Shown piece by piece: positions 12,085 to 25,699 of a stretch of DNA of 64,000 bases (its first letter is position 1; each line of letters opens with the position of its first letter). The stretch covers positions 372,001-436,000 of the forward strand of contig CANTAL010000127.1 in NCBI GenBank assembly GCA_947650365.1, read 5' to 3'. A program made the translations under genes and the position numbers. The notes beneath the pieces were generated by a model. That model was given only the letters and a program-made list of their open reading frames with translations, was not told the origin of the DNA and did no database searches. The stretch is from Chamaelirium japonicum (Eukaryota > Streptophyta > Magnoliopsida > Liliales > Melanthiaceae).

Positions 12085-12893
12085 CAATCCATTCTAATTC
12101 ATTCGCACGATCAATTCTAATTCATTCGTATGATCCATTCTAATTCATTCCTATGATCAATTCTAATTCATTCGTATGATCCATTCTAATTCATTCGTAT
12201 GATCCATTCTAATTCATTCCTATGATCTATTCTAATTCATTCGTTCGAATGTATCCATTCTAATTCATTCGTATGATTCATTCTAATTCATTCGTACGAT
12301 CCATTCTAATTCATTCGTACGATCCATTCTACTTCATTCTCACGAATATATCCATTCTAATTCATTCGTACAATCCATTCTAATTCATTCGCACGATCAA
12401 TTCTAATTCATTCGTATGATCCATTCTAATTCATTCCTACGATCTATTCTAATTCATTCGTACAATCCATTCTAATTCATTCACACGATCAATTCTAATT
12501 CATTCGTATGATCCATTCTAATTCATTCCTACAATCTATTCTAATTCATTCGTTTGAATGTATCCATTCTAATTCATTCTTACGATTCATTCTAATTCAT
12601 TCGTACGATCCATTCTAATTCATTCGTACGATCCATTCTACTTCATTCGCACGAATGTATCCATTCTAATTCATTCGTACAATCCATTCTAATTCATTCG
12701 CACGATCAATTCTAATTCATTCGTATGATCCATTCTAATTCATTCCTACGATCTATTCTAATTCATTCGTTCGAATGTATCCATTCTAATTCATTCGTAC
12801 GATTCATTCCAATTCATTCGTACGATCCATTCTAATTCATTCGTACGATCCATTCTACTTCATTCGCACGAATGTATCCATTCTAATTCATTC

Positions 12894-13340
12894 GTACAGA
12901 CCATTCTAATTCATTCGCACGAATATATCCATTCTAATGCATTCGTACGATCCACCCTAATTCCTTCGTATGATCCATTCTAATTCATTCGGACGAATGT
13001 ATCCATTGTAATTCATTCGTACGATTCATTCGAATTCATTTATACGATCTATTCTAATTCATTCATACGATCCATTCTAATTCATTCGCACGAATGTATT
13101 CATTCGGACAATCTATTCTAATTAATTCGTACGATCCATTCTAATTCATTAGCACGATCCATTCTAATTCATTCGTACGATCCATTCTATTTCATTTGTA
13201 TGATCCATTCTTACTCATTCGTACGATCCATTCTAATTCATTCGCACGAATGTATCAATTCTAATTCAGTCATACGATCCATTCTAATTCATTCGCACGA
13301 TCCATTCTAATTCATTTATACGATCCATTCTAATTCATTC
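12894..13340 (+). repeat. Type B monomer block, fullest forward copy
   Basis: In order: GTACAGACC monomer, 28-mer GCACGAATATATCC ending ATGCATTC, CCACCCTAATTCCTTC, GTATGATCC, 28-mer GGACGAATGTATCC with TTGTAATTC, GATTCATTCGAATTC, two ATACGATC monomers, the 18-bp GCACGAATGTATTCATTC, GGACAATCT, a CATTA-ending monomer, GCACGATCC, ATTTCATTTG, TTACTCATTC, GTACGATCC, a 28-mer ending TTCAGTC, and ATACGATCC monomers. This order recurs at 29351 and 47915 and inverted at 3880-4240 and 20314-20674. Confidence 0.87.
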
Positions 13341-14435
13341 GTACGATCCTTTCGGATTCATTCGTACGATCCATTCTAATTCATTCGTACGATCCATTCT
13401 ACTTAATTCGCACGAATGTATCCATTCTAATTCATTCGTACAATCCATTCTAATTCATTCGCATGATCAATTCTAATTCATTCGTATGATCCATTCTAAT
13501 TCATTCCTACGATCTATTCTAATTCATTCGTTCGAATGTATCCATTCTAATTCATTCGTACGATCCATTCTAATTCATTCGTACGATCCATTCTACTTCA
13601 TTCGCACGAATGTATCCATTCTAATTCATTCGTACAATCCATTCTAATTCATTCGCACGATCAATTCTAATTCATTCGTATGATCCATTCTAATTCATTC
13701 CTACGATCTATTCTAATTTATTCGTTCGAATGTATCGATTCTAATTCATTCGTACGATTCATTCTAATTCATTCGTACGATCCATTCTAATTCATTCGTA
13801 CGATCCATTCTACTTCATTCGCACGAATGTATCCATTCTAATTCATTCGTACAATCCATTCTAATTCATTCGCACGATCAATTCTAATCCATTCGTACGA
13901 TCCATTCTAATTCATTCGTATGATCCATTCTACTTCATTCGCACGGATGTATCCATTCTAATTCATTCGTACAATCCATTCTAATTCATTCGCACGATCA
14001 ATTATAATTCATTCGTATGATCCATTCTACTTCATTCGTATGATTCATTCTAATTCATTCGTACAATCCATTCTAATTCATTCGCACGATCAATTCTAAT
14101 TCATTCGTATGATCCATTCTAAATCATTCCTACGATCTATTCTAATTCATTCGTTCGAATGTATCCATTCTAATTCATTTGTACGATTCATTGATCCATT
14201 CTAATTCATTCGTACGATCCATTCTACTTCATTCGCACGAATGTATCCATTCAAATTCATTCGTACAATCCATTCTAATTCATTCGCACGATCAATTCTA
14301 ATTCATTCGTATGATCCATTCTAATTCATTCCTACGGTCAATTCTAATTCATTCGTTCGAATGTATCCATTCTAATTCATTCGTACGATCCATTCTAATT
14401 CATTCGTACGATCCATTCAACTTCATTCGCACGAA

Positions 14436-14499
14436 CCGTCTATTTGAACCGTTAATTTAAATAACACATTTGACGCCCTTATAAGTTTCCGAATTTGCT
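14436..14499. other. 64-bp non-satellite island, copy 1
   Basis: This is one of only two places where the sequence cannot be derived from the satellite unit. It follows a monomer cut at GCACGAA and ends where GATCC resumes at 14500. Its left part is a 13-bp direct repeat with two mismatches: GAACCGTCTATTT at 14433 and GAACCGTTAATTT at 14446, the first three bases being shared with the satellite. The rest includes AAATAACACATTTGACG and CCTTATAAGTTTCCG. It has no open frame of note and no terminal inverted repeat, and I do not recognise it. It could be a remnant of an insertion or of sequence that bordered the array earlier. Confidence 0.9.
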
Positions 14500-14659
14500 G
14501 ATCCATTCTAATTCATTCGTACGATCCATTCTAATTCATTCGCACAAATGTATCCATTCTAATTCATTCGCTTGAATATATCCATTTTAATTCATTCGTA
14601 CGATCCATTCTGATTTATTCGCACGATCAATTCTAATTCATTCGTATGATCCATTCCAA

Positions 14660-14900
14660 TTTATCCATTCTAATGCATTCGTATGATCCACCCTAATTCC
14701 TTCGTATGATCCATTCTAATTCATTCGGACGAATGTATCCATTGTAATTCATTCGTACGAGCCATTCGAATTCATTCATACGATCCATTCTAATTCATTC
14801 ATACGATCCATTCTAATTCATTCGCACGAATGTATTCATTCGGACAATCTATTCTAATTTATTCGTACGATCCATTCTAATTCATTAGCACGATCTATTC
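14660..14900 (+). repeat. Second type B block, beside the island
   Basis: Starts after a cut monomer (CCAATTTATCC) and repeats the middle of the type B order, from ATGCATTCGTATGATCCACC through GGACAATCT to a CATTA monomer, and then returns to HOR-like units. It lies 160 bp downstream of the 64-bp island. The copy in segment 2 is at 31116-31356. Confidence 0.84.
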
Positions 14901-14940
14901 TAATTCATTCGTTCGAATGTTTCCATTCTACTTCATTCGC

Positions 14941-15787
14941 ATGAATGAATTAGAATGGATTGGACGAATGAATTAGAATGGATACATTCGAACGAATGAA
15001 TTAGAATGGATCATACGAATGAATTAGAATGGATACATACGAATGAATTAGAATTGATCGTAGGAATGAATTAGAATGGATTGTACGAATGAATTAGAAT
15101 GGATACATTCGTGCGAATGAAGTAGAATGGATCGTACGAATGAATTAGAATGGATCGTACAAATGAATTAGAATGGATACATTCGAACGAATGAATTAGA
15201 ATAGATCGTAGGAATGAATTAGAATGGATCATACGAATGAATTAGAATTGATCGTGCGAATGAATTAGAATGGATTGTACGAATGAATTAGAATGGATAC
15301 ATTCGTGCGAATGAAGTAGAATGGATCGTACGAATGAATTAGAATGGATCGTACGAATGAATTAGAATGAATTAGAATGGATACATTCGTGCGAATGAAG
15401 TAGAATGGATCGTACGAATGAATTAGAATGGATCGTACGAATGAATTAGAATGAATTAGAATGGATACATTCGTGCGAATGAAGTAGAATGGATCGTACG
15501 AATGAATTAGAATGGATCGTACGAATGAATCAGAATGAATCGTACGAATGAATTAGAATGGATACATTCGAACGAATGAATTAGAATAGATCGTAGGAAT
15601 GAATTAGAATGGATCATACGAATGAATTAGAATTGATTTTGCGAATGAATTAGAATGGATTGCACGAATAAATTAGAATGGATACATTCGTGCGAATGAA
15701 GTAGAATGGATCGTACGAATGAATCAGAATGGATCGTACGAATGAATTAGAATGAATCGTACGAATGAATTAGAATGGAAACATTCG
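14941..15787 (-). repeat. Reverse HOR block
   Basis: Reverse HOR. Two successive shortened steps read GAATTAGAATGAATTAGAATGG at about 15360 and 15450, marking a small local duplication. Copy 2 has about 240 bp more here. Confidence 0.88.
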
Positions 15788-16204
15788 TACGATCCATTCT
15801 AATTCATTCCTACGATCTATTCTAATTCATTCGCACGATTCATTCTAATTCATTCGTACAATCCATTCTAATCCATTCTAATTCATTCTAATTCATTCGT
15901 ATGATCAATTCTAATACATTCGTACGATCCATTCTAATTCATTCCTACGATCTATTCTAATTCATTCGTACGATTTATTCTAATTCATTCCTATGATCTA
16001 TTCTAATTCATTCGTTCGAATGTATTAGAATTGATCATACGAATGAATTAGAATGGATACATTCGAACGAATGAATTAGAATAGATCGTAGGAATGAATT
16101 AGAATGAATCGTACGAATGAATTAGAATGGATACATTCGAACGAATGAATTAGAATAGATCGTAGGAATGAATTAGAATGGATCGTACGAATGAATTAGA
16201 ATGG
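15788..16204. repeat. Short forward block then short reverse block
   Basis: Forward 15788-16023 with a cut monomer pair (AATCCATTCTAATTCATTC repeats), then reverse 16024-16204. The joints are GTTCGAATGTATTAGAATTG (F to R, inside the 28-mer) and GAATGGAATGTATCC (R to F, also inside a 28-mer). The same pair of joints recurs near 19100/18752, 32719/32900 and 38345/38523. Confidence 0.87.
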
Positions 16205-17730
16205 AATGTATCCATTCTACTTCATTCGCTCGAATGTATCCATTCTAATTCTTTCGTACAATCCATTCTAATTCATTCGCACGATCAATTCTAATTCATT
16301 CGTATGATCCATTCTAATTCATTCCTACGATCTATTCTAATTCATTCGTTCGAATATATCCATTATAATTCATTCATACGATCTATTCTAATTCATTCGT
16401 ACGATCCATTCTACTTCATTCGCACGAATGTATCCATTCTAATTCATTCCTACAATCCATTCTAATTCATTCGTATGATCCATTCTAATTCATTCCTACG
16501 ATCTATTCAAATTTATTCGTTCGAATGTATCCATTCTAATTCATTCGTATGATTCATTCTAATTCATCCGTACGATCCATTCTAATTCATTCGTATGATC
16601 CATTCTACTTCATTCGCACGAATGTATCCATTCTAATTCATTCGTGCAATCCATTCTAATTCATTCGCACGATCAATTCTAATTCATTCGTATGACCCAT
16701 TCTAATTCATTCCTACGATCTATTCTTATTCATTCGTTCGATCTATTCTACTTCATTCGCATGAATGTATCCATTCTAATTCATTCGTACGATCCATTCT
16801 AATTCATTCGTACGATCCATTCTAATTCATTCGTACGATTCATTCGAATATATCCATTCTAATTCATTCGTACGATCCATTCTAATTCATTCCTATGATC
16901 TATTCTAATTCATTCGTTCGAATGTATCCATTCTAATTCATTCGTACGATCCATTCTAATTCATTCGTACGATCCATTCTACTTCATTCGCACGAATGTA
17001 TCCATTCTAATTCATTCGTACAAGCCATTCTAATTCATTCGCACGATCAATTCTAATTCATTCGTATGATCCATTCTAATTCATTCCTACGATCTATTCT
17101 AATTCATTCGTTCGAATGTTTCCATTCTAATTCATTCGTACGATTCATTCTAATTCATTCGTACGATCCATTCTAATTCATTCGTACGATCCATTCTAAT
17201 TCATTCGCACGAAGGTATCCATTCTAATTCATTTGTACGATCCATTCTACTTCATTCGCATGAATGTATCCATTCTAATTCATTCGTACAATCCATTCTA
17301 ATTCATTCGCACGATCAATTCTAATTCATTCGTATGATCCATTCTAATTCATTCCTACGATCTATTCTAATTCATTCGTTCGAATGTTTCCATTCTAAGT
17401 CATTCGTACGATTCATTCTAATTCATTCGTACGATCCATTCTGATTCATTCGTACGATCCATTCTAATTCATTCGTACGATCCATTCTACTTCATTCGCA
17501 CGAATGGATCCATTCTAATTCATTCGTACAATCCATTCTAATTCATTCGTACGATTCATTCTAATTCATTCCTACGATCTATTCTAATTCATTCGTTCGA
17601 ATGTTTCCATTCTAATTCATTCGTACGATTTATTCTAATTCATTCGTACGATCCATTCTAATTCATTCGTACGATCCATTCTACTTCATTCGCACGAATG
17701 TATCCATTCTAATTCATTCGTACGATTCAT
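16205..17730 (+). repeat. Forward HOR block
   Basis: About seven HOR periods, some shortened. Private variants include GCACGAAGGTATCC near 17211 and GAATGGATCC near 17504. It ends at GATTCATACAAATG. Confidence 0.89.
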
Positions 17731-18480
17731 ACAAATGAATTAGAAAGGTTACATTCGTGAGAATGAATTAGAATGGATCGTGCGAATGAATGAGAATTGA
17801 TCATACGGATGAATTAGAATGGATCGTACGAATGAATTAGATTGCATCGTACGATCCATTCTAATTCATTCGTACGATTCATTCTAATTCATTCGTACGA
17901 TCCATTCTAATTCATTTGTACGATCCATTCTAATTAGAAATGATCTATTCTAATTCATTCTAATTCATTCGTACAATCCATTCGTGTGAATTAGAATGGA
18001 TACATTCGAACGAATGAATACGATCGTACGAACGAATGGATCGTGCGAATTCATTAGAATGAATTAGAATTAGAATTAGAATTGATCGTTACAAATGAAT
18101 TAGAATGAATTAGAATTAGAATGGATCGTACGAACGAATGATCCATTCTAATTCATTCATATGATTCATTCGTACGATCCATTCTACGAATGAACGAATG
18201 AATTAGAATTGATCGTGCGAATGAATTCGTATGATTCATTCGTTCGTACGATCTAATTCATTAGAATGGATCATTTGTATTGATCATGCGAATGAATTAG
18301 AATGGATCGTACGAATGGATTAGAATGAATCCATTCTAATTAGAATCCTAATCCATTCTACGTATGAATTGATTCATTCTAATTCGAATGAATTGATTGA
18401 TGAATGAATGTATCCTACGAATTCATACGTACGATCCATTCTAATTGAATTAGAATGGATCCATTCGTTCAATCCATTCA
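17731..18480. repeat. Short reverse run and scrambled zone 4
   Basis: Reverse monomers at 17731-17851, forward at 17852-17930, then scrambled pieces with words such as AGAATTAGAATTAGAATTG (6-bp step slippage at about 18068), GATTGATGAATGAATG and CCTACGAATTCATACG. Copy 2 is at 34427-35176. Confidence 0.86.
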
Positions 18481-18750
18481 TTCGAATGAATTAGAATGGA
18501 TTGTACGAATGAATTAGAATGGATACATTCGTGCGAATTAGAATAGATCAATTCCTATGATCCTAGAATGGATCGTACGAATGAATTAGAATGGATACAT
18601 TCGTGCGAATGAAGTAGAATGAATCAGAATGGATCGTACGAATGAATTAGAATGAATTAGAATGGATACATTCGAACGAATGAATTAACGAATGAATTAG
18701 AATAGATCGTAGGAATGAATTAGAATGGATCGTACGAATGAATTAGATTG
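18481..18750 (-). repeat. Reverse block with 12-bp slippage
   Basis: Reverse monomers. The word GAATGAATTAAC is present once here (about 18680) and twice in copy 2 (about 35385), which accounts for a 12-bp offset change. Confidence 0.84.
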
Positions 18751-19099
18751 GAATGTATCCATTCTACTTCATTCGCTCGAATGTATCCATTCTAATTCAT
18801 TCGTACAATCCATTCTAATTCATTCGCACGATCAATTCTAATTCATTCGTATGATCCATTCTAAGTCATTCCTACGATCTATTCTAATTCATTCGTTCGA
18901 ATGTATCCATTCTAATTCATTCGTACGATCTATTCTAATTCATTCGTACGATCCATTCTACTTCATTCGCACGAATGTATCCATTCTAATTCATTCGTAC
19001 AATCCATTCTAATTCATTCGCACGATCAATTCTAATTCATTCGTATGATCCATTCTAATTCATTCCTACGATCTATTCTAATTCATTCGTTCGAATGTA
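18751..19099 (+). repeat. Short forward HOR block
   Basis: About one and a half HOR periods between the two 28-mer joints GATTGGAATGTATCC and GAATGTATTAGAATTG. Confidence 0.87.
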
Positions 19100-20708
19100 T
19101 TAGAATTGATCATACGAATGAATTAGAATGGATACATTCGAACGAATGAATTAGAATAGATCGTAGGAATGAATTAGAATGGATCATACGAATGAAGTAG
19201 AATGGATCGTACGAATGAATTAGAATGGATCATACGAATGAATTAGAATGAATCGTACGAATGAATTAGAATGGAAACATTCGAACGAATGAATTAGAAT
19301 AGATCGTAGGAATGAATTAGAATGAATCGTACGAATGAATTAGAATGGATTGTACGAATGAATTAGAATGGATCCATTCGTGCGAATGAAGTAGAATGGA
19401 TCGTACGAATGAATTAGAATGGATACATTCGAATAGATCGTACGAATGAATTAGAATGGATCGTACGAATGAATTAGAATGGATCGTACGAATAAATTAG
19501 AATGGATCGTACGAATGAATTAGAATGGATACATTCGTGTGAATGAAGTAGAATGGATCGAACGAATGAATTAGAATAGATCGTAGGAATGAATTAGAAT
19601 GGATCATACGAATGAATTAGATTTGATCGTGCGAATGAATTAGAATGGATTGCACGAATGAATTAGAATGGATACATTCGTGCGAATGAAGTAGAATGGA
19701 TCGTACGAATGAATTAGAATGGATCGTGCGAAAGAATTAGAATGGATTGTACAAATGAATTAGAATGGATACATTCGTGCGAATGAAGTAGAATGGATCG
19801 TACGAATGAATTAGAATGGATACATTCGTGCGAATGAAGTAGAATGGATCGTACGAATGAATTAGAATGGATCTCGTACGAATGAATTAGAATGATGGAA
19901 ACATTCGAACGAATGAATTAGAATAGATCGTAGGAATGAATTAGAATGGATCATACGAATGAATTAGAATTGATCGTGCGAATGAATTAGATAGGATTGT
20001 ACGAATGAATTAGAATGGATACATTCGTGAGAATGAAGTAGAATGGATCGTACGAATGAATTAGAATGGATCATACGAATAAATTAGAATGAATCATACG
20101 AATGAATTAGAATGGATACATTCGAACGAATGAATTAGAATAGATCGTAGGAATGAATTAGAATGGATCATACGAATGAATTAGAATTGATCATGCGAAT
20201 GAGTTAGAATGGATTGTACGAATGAATTAGAATGGATACATTTGAATGGAATGCATCGTACGAATTATAATAAATTAGAATGGATTCATTCTAATTGATC
20301 CATTCGTGCGAATGAATTAGAATGGATCGTACGAATGAGTAAGAATGGATCATACAAATGAAATAGAATGGATCGTACGAATGAATTAGAATGGATCGTG
20401 CTAATGAATTAGAATGGATCGTACGAATAAATTAGAATAGATTGTCCGAATGAATACATTCGTGCGAATGAATTAGAATGGATCGTATGAATGAATTAGA
20501 ATGGATCGTATGAATGAATTCGAATGGATCGTACGAATGAATTACAATGGATACATTCGTCCAAATGAATTAGAATGGATCATACGAAGGAATTAGAGTG
20601 GATCGTACGAATGCATTAGAATGGATATATTCGTGTGAATGAATTAGAATAGTCTGTACGAATGAATTAGAATGGATACATTCGTGCGAATGAAGTAGAA
20701 TGGATCGT
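19100..20708 (-). repeat. Reverse block spanning the copy1/copy2 boundary
   Basis: Reverse HOR to about 20240, then the breakpoint of the segmental duplication at TTTGAATGGAATGCATCG, then the reverse type B block of copy 2 (about 20314-20674). It ends at the palindrome GGATCGTACGATCC centred at 20708/20709. Confidence 0.88.
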
Positions 20709-22341
20709 ACGATCCATTCTAATTCATTCGCACGAATGTATTCATTCGGACAATCTATTCTAATTTATTTGTACGATCCATTCTAATTCATTAGCACGAT
20801 CCATTCTAATTCATTCGTACGATCCATTCTATTTTATTTGTATGATCCATTCTTACTCATTCGTACGATCCATTCTAATTCATTCGCACGAATGTATCCA
20901 TTCTAATTCTGTCATACGATCCATTCTAATTCATTCGCACGATCCATTCTAATTCATTTATACGATCCATTCTAATTCATTCGTATGATCCATTCTGATT
21001 CATTCGTACGATCCATTCTAATTCATTCGTACGATCCATTCTACTTCATTCGCACGAATGTATCCATTCTAATTCATTCGTACGATCCATTCTACTTCAT
21101 TCGCACGAATGTATCCATTCTAATTCATTCGTACAATTCATTCTAATTCATTCACACGATCAATTCTAATTCATTCGTATGATCCATTCTAATTCATTCC
21201 TACGATCTATTCTAATTTATTCGTTCGAATGTATCTATTCTAATTCATTCGTACGATTCATTCTAATTCATTCGTACGATCCATTCTAATTCATTCGTAC
21301 GATCCATTCTACTTCATTCGCACGAATGTATCCATTCTAATTCATTCGTACAATCCATTCTAATTCATTCGCACGATCAATTCTAATTCATTCGTTCGTA
21401 CGATCCATTCTGATTCATTCGTACGATCCATTCTACATCATTCGCACGAATGTATCCATTCTAATTCATTCGTACAATCCATTCTAATTCATTCGCACGA
21501 TCAATTCTAATTCATTCGTATGATCCATTCTAATTCATTCCTACGATCTATTCTAATTCATTCATTCGAATGTATCCATTCTAATTCATTCGTACGATCC
21601 ATTCTAATTCATTCGTACGATCCATTCTACTTCATTCGCACGAATGTATCCATTCTAATTCATTCGTACGATCCATTCTACTTCATTCGCACGAATGTAT
21701 CCATTCTAATTCATTCGTACAATCCATTCTAATTCATTCGCACGATCAATTCTAATTCATTCGTATGATCCATTCTAATTCATTCCTACGATCTATTCTA
21801 ATTTATTCGTTCGAATGTATCCATTCTAATTCATTCGTACGATTCATTCTAATTCATTCGTACGATCCATTCTAATTCATTCGTACGATCCATTCTACTT
21901 CATTCGCACGAATGTATCCATTCTAATACATTCGTATAATCCATTCTAATTCATTCGCACGATCAATTCTAATTCATTCGTTCGTACGATCCATTCTGAT
22001 TCATTCGTACGATCCATTCTACATCATTCGCACGAATGTATCCATTCTAATTCATTCGTACAATCCATTCTAATTCATTCGCACGATCAATTCTAATTCA
22101 TTCATATGATCCATTCTAATTCATTCCTACAATCTATTCTAATTCATTATTCTAATTCATTCGCACGATCAATTCTAATTCATTCGTACGATCCATTCTA
22201 ATTCATTCGTACGATCCATTCTACTTCATTCATTCGAATGTATCCATTCTAATTCATTCGTACAATCCATTCTAATTCATTCGTACGAATTCATCCATTC
22301 TAATTCATTCGTACAATACATTCTAATTCATTCGTACGATC
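20709..22341 (+). repeat. Forward block, copy 2 of 4275-5907
   Basis: Type B at 20709-21054, then HOR. Differs from copy 1 at only a few bases, for example GATCC for GATCT at 20769. Confidence 0.9.
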
Positions 22342-22833
22342 TATTTGAATTGAATTCTAATTTATTCGTACGATCCATTCTACGTATGAATTGATTCATT
22401 CTAATTCAAATGAATTAGAATGGATCTATTAGAATGGATCGCACGAATATATCCATTCAATTCTAATTCATTCGTATGATCGTTCTAATTCGTATGAATT
22501 AGAATGGATCCATTCTAATTCATTCGTACGAATGGATTCGTAAAATAGATCGTACGAATGAATTAGTATGGATCGTACAAACGAATTATGATCGTACGAA
22601 TGAATTAGAATGATCATTCTACGATTCATTCGTATGATCATTCTAATCCATTCTAATTCATTCGTACGATCCATTCTAATTCATTCTAATCCATTCTAAT
22701 TCATTCCTATGATCCATTCTACGAATGAATTCTAATCCATTATAGTCCATTCTACTTCACGAATGAATTAGAATGGCTTGTACGATCCATTCTAATTCAT
22801 TCCTACGATTCAATCATTCGTACGATCCAATCG
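22342..22833. repeat. Scrambled zone 1, copy 2
   Basis: Nearly identical to 5908-6399; one visible change is GTACAAACG for GTACGAACG near 22577. Confidence 0.88.
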
Positions 22834-23241
22834 AACGAGTAAATTAGAATAGATCGTAGGAATGAATTAGAATGGATCATACGAATGAATTAGAATTGAT
22901 CGTGCGAATGAATTAGAATGGATTGTACGAATGAATTAGAGTGGATACATTCATGCGAATGAAGTAGAATGGATCGTACGAATGAATTAGAATGAATCGT
23001 ACGAATGAATCAGAATGGATCGTACGAATGAATCAGAATGGATCATATGAATGAATTAGAATGAATCGTACGAATGAATTAGAATGGATACATTCGAACG
23101 AATGAATTAGAATAGATCGTAGGAATGAATTAGAATGGATCATACGAATGAATTAGAATTGATCGTGCGAATGAATTAGAATGGGTTGTACGAATGAATT
23201 AGAATGGATACATTCGAGCGAATGAAGTAGAATGGATACAT
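22834..23241 (-). repeat. Reverse HOR block, copy 2
   Basis: Equivalent of 6400-6807, with the same cut joint GATACATTTCATTC. Confidence 0.88.
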
Positions 23242-25699
23242 TTCATTCTAATTCATTCGTACGATCCATTCTAATTCATTCCTACGATATATTCTAATTC
23301 ATTCGCACGAATGTATTCATTCTAATTCATTCGTACGATCCATTCTAATTCATTCGTACGATTCATTCTAATTCATTCGTACGATCCATTCTAATTCGTT
23401 CGTACGATCCATTCTAATTCATTCGTATGATCCATTCTAATTCATTCGTACGATCCATTCTAATTCATTCGTACGATCCATTCTACTTCATTCGCACGAA
23501 TGTATCCATTCTAATTCATTCGTACAATCCATTCTGATTCATTCGTGCAATCCATTCTAATTCATTCGCACAATCAATTCTAATTCATTCGTATGATCCA
23601 TTCTAATTCATTCCTACGATCTATTCTAATTCATTCGTTCGAATGTATCTATTCTAATTCATTCGTATGATTCATTCTAATTCATTCGTACGATCCATTC
23701 TAATTCATTCGTACGATCAATTCTACTTCATTCGCACGAATGTATCCATTCTAATTCATTCGTACAATCCATTCTAATTCATTCGCACGATCAATTCTAA
23801 TTCATTCGTATGATCCATTCTAATTCATTCCTACGATCTATTCTAATTCATTCGTTCGAATGTTTCCATTCTAATTCATTCGTACGATTCATTCTAATTC
23901 ATTCATACGATCCATTCTGATTCATTCGTACGATCCATTCTAATTCATTCGTACGATTCATTCTAATTCATTCATACGATCCATTCTACTTCATTCGCAT
24001 GAATGTATCCATTCTAATTCATTCGTACAATCCATTCTAATTCACTCGCACGATCAATTCTAATTCATTCGTATGATCCATTCTAATTCATTCCTACGAT
24101 CTATTCTAATTTATTCGTTCGAATGTATCCATTCTAATTCATTCGTACGATTCATTCTAATTCATTCGTACGATCCATTCTAATTCATTCGTATGATCCA
24201 TTCTACTTCATTCGCACGAATGTATCCATTCTAATTCATTCGTGCAATCCATTCTAATTCATTCGCACGATCAATTCTCATTCATTCGTATGATCCATTC
24301 TAATTCATTCCTACGATCTATTCTAATTCATTCGTTCGATCCATTCTAGTTCATTCGCATGAATGTATCTATTCTAATTCATTCGTACGATCCATTCTAA
24401 TTCATTCGTACGATCCATTCTAATTCATTCGTACGATTCATACTAATGTATCCATTCTAATTCATTCGTACAATCTATTCTAATTCATTCGCACGATCAA
24501 TTCTAATTCATTCGTATGATCCATTCTAATTCATTCCTACGATCTATTCTAATTCATTCGTTCGAATGTATCCATTCTAATTCATTCGTACGATCCATTC
24601 TAATTCATTCGTACGATCCATTCTACTTCATTCGCACGAATGTATCCATTCTAATTCATTCGTACAATCCATTCCAATTCATTCGCACGATCAATTCTAA
24701 TTCATTCGTATGATCCATTCTAATTCATTCCTATGATCTATTCTAATTCATTCGTTCGAATGTTTCCATTCTAATTCATTCGTACGATTCATTCTAATTC
24801 ATTCGTACGATCCATTCTAATTCAATCGTACGATCCATTCTACTTCATTCGCACGAATGTATCCATTCTAATTCATTCGTACGATCCATTCTACTTCATT
24901 CGCACGAATGTATCCATTCTAATTCATTCGTACAATCCATTCTAATTCATTCGCACGATCAATTCTAATTCATTCGTATGATCTATTCTAATTCATTCCT
25001 ACGATCTATTCTAATTCATTCGTTCGAATGTTTCCATTCTAATTCATTCGTACGATTCATTCTAATTCATTCATACGATCCATTCTGATTCATTCGTACG
25101 ATCCATTCTAATTCATTCGTACGATCCATTCTACTTCATTCGCACGAATGGATCCATTCTAATTCATTCGTACAATCCATTCTAATTCATTCGTACGATT
25201 CATTCTAATTCATTCCTACTATCTATTCTAATTCATTCGTTCGAATGTTTCCATTCTAATTCATTCGTACGATCCATTCTAATTCATTCGTACGATCCAT
25301 TCTAATTCATTCGTATGATCGATTCTACTTCATTCGCACGAATGTATCCATTCTAATTCATTCGTACAATCCATTCTAATTCATTCGCACGATCAATTCT
25401 AATTCATTCGTATGATCCATTCTAATTCATTCCTACAATCTATTCTAATTCATTCGTTCGAATGTTTCCATTCTAATTCATTCGTACGATTCATTCTAAT
25501 TCATTCGTACAATCCATTCTAATTCATTCGTACGATCCATTCTACTTCATTCGCACGAATGTATCCATTCTAATTCATTCGTACGATCCATTCTACTTCA
25601 TTCGCACGAATGTATCCATTCTAATTCATTCGTACAATCCATTCTAATTCATTCGCACGATCAATTCTAATTCATTCGTATGATCCATTCTAATTCATT
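23242..25699 (+). repeat. Long forward HOR block, copy 2
   Basis: Equivalent of 6808-9242 with one additional 23-mer (GTACGATTC) near 24145-24170. A local change at about 24440 (CATACTAATGTATCC for CATTCGAATGTATCC) is private to this copy. Confidence 0.9.

Larger units (their letters stand above)
12085..14940 (+). repeat. Long forward block with type B and island
   Basis: Forward HOR to 12893, a type B block at 12894-13340, HOR to 14435, the 64-bp island, then diverged and type B monomers at 14500-14900. It ends at the palindromic joint CATTCGCATGAATG centred at 14940/14941. Confidence 0.9.
3815..20248. repeat. 16.4-kb segmental duplication, copy 1
   Basis: This is the left copy of a large direct tandem duplication inside the array. 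The offset to copy 2 is 16434 bp at the left end. It becomes 16457 after a one-monomer insertion in copy 2 (near 24150), 16456 after a single-base loss in copy 2 (near 29609), and 16696 after a 240-bp insertion in copy 2. The left breakpoint lies at GAATGCATCG; sequences to its left differ. The segment contains forward and reverse blocks, scrambled zones, two type B blocks and one 64-bp island, so its internal order is distinctive and cannot be explained by ordinary satellite periodicity. Confidence 0.93.

Noticed and set aside
14436-14499. A small gene, promoter or transposon end in the 64-bp island
   Set aside because: There is no usable open frame, no terminal inverted repeat and no recognised family motif. 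TATAAG alone is not evidence of a promoter.
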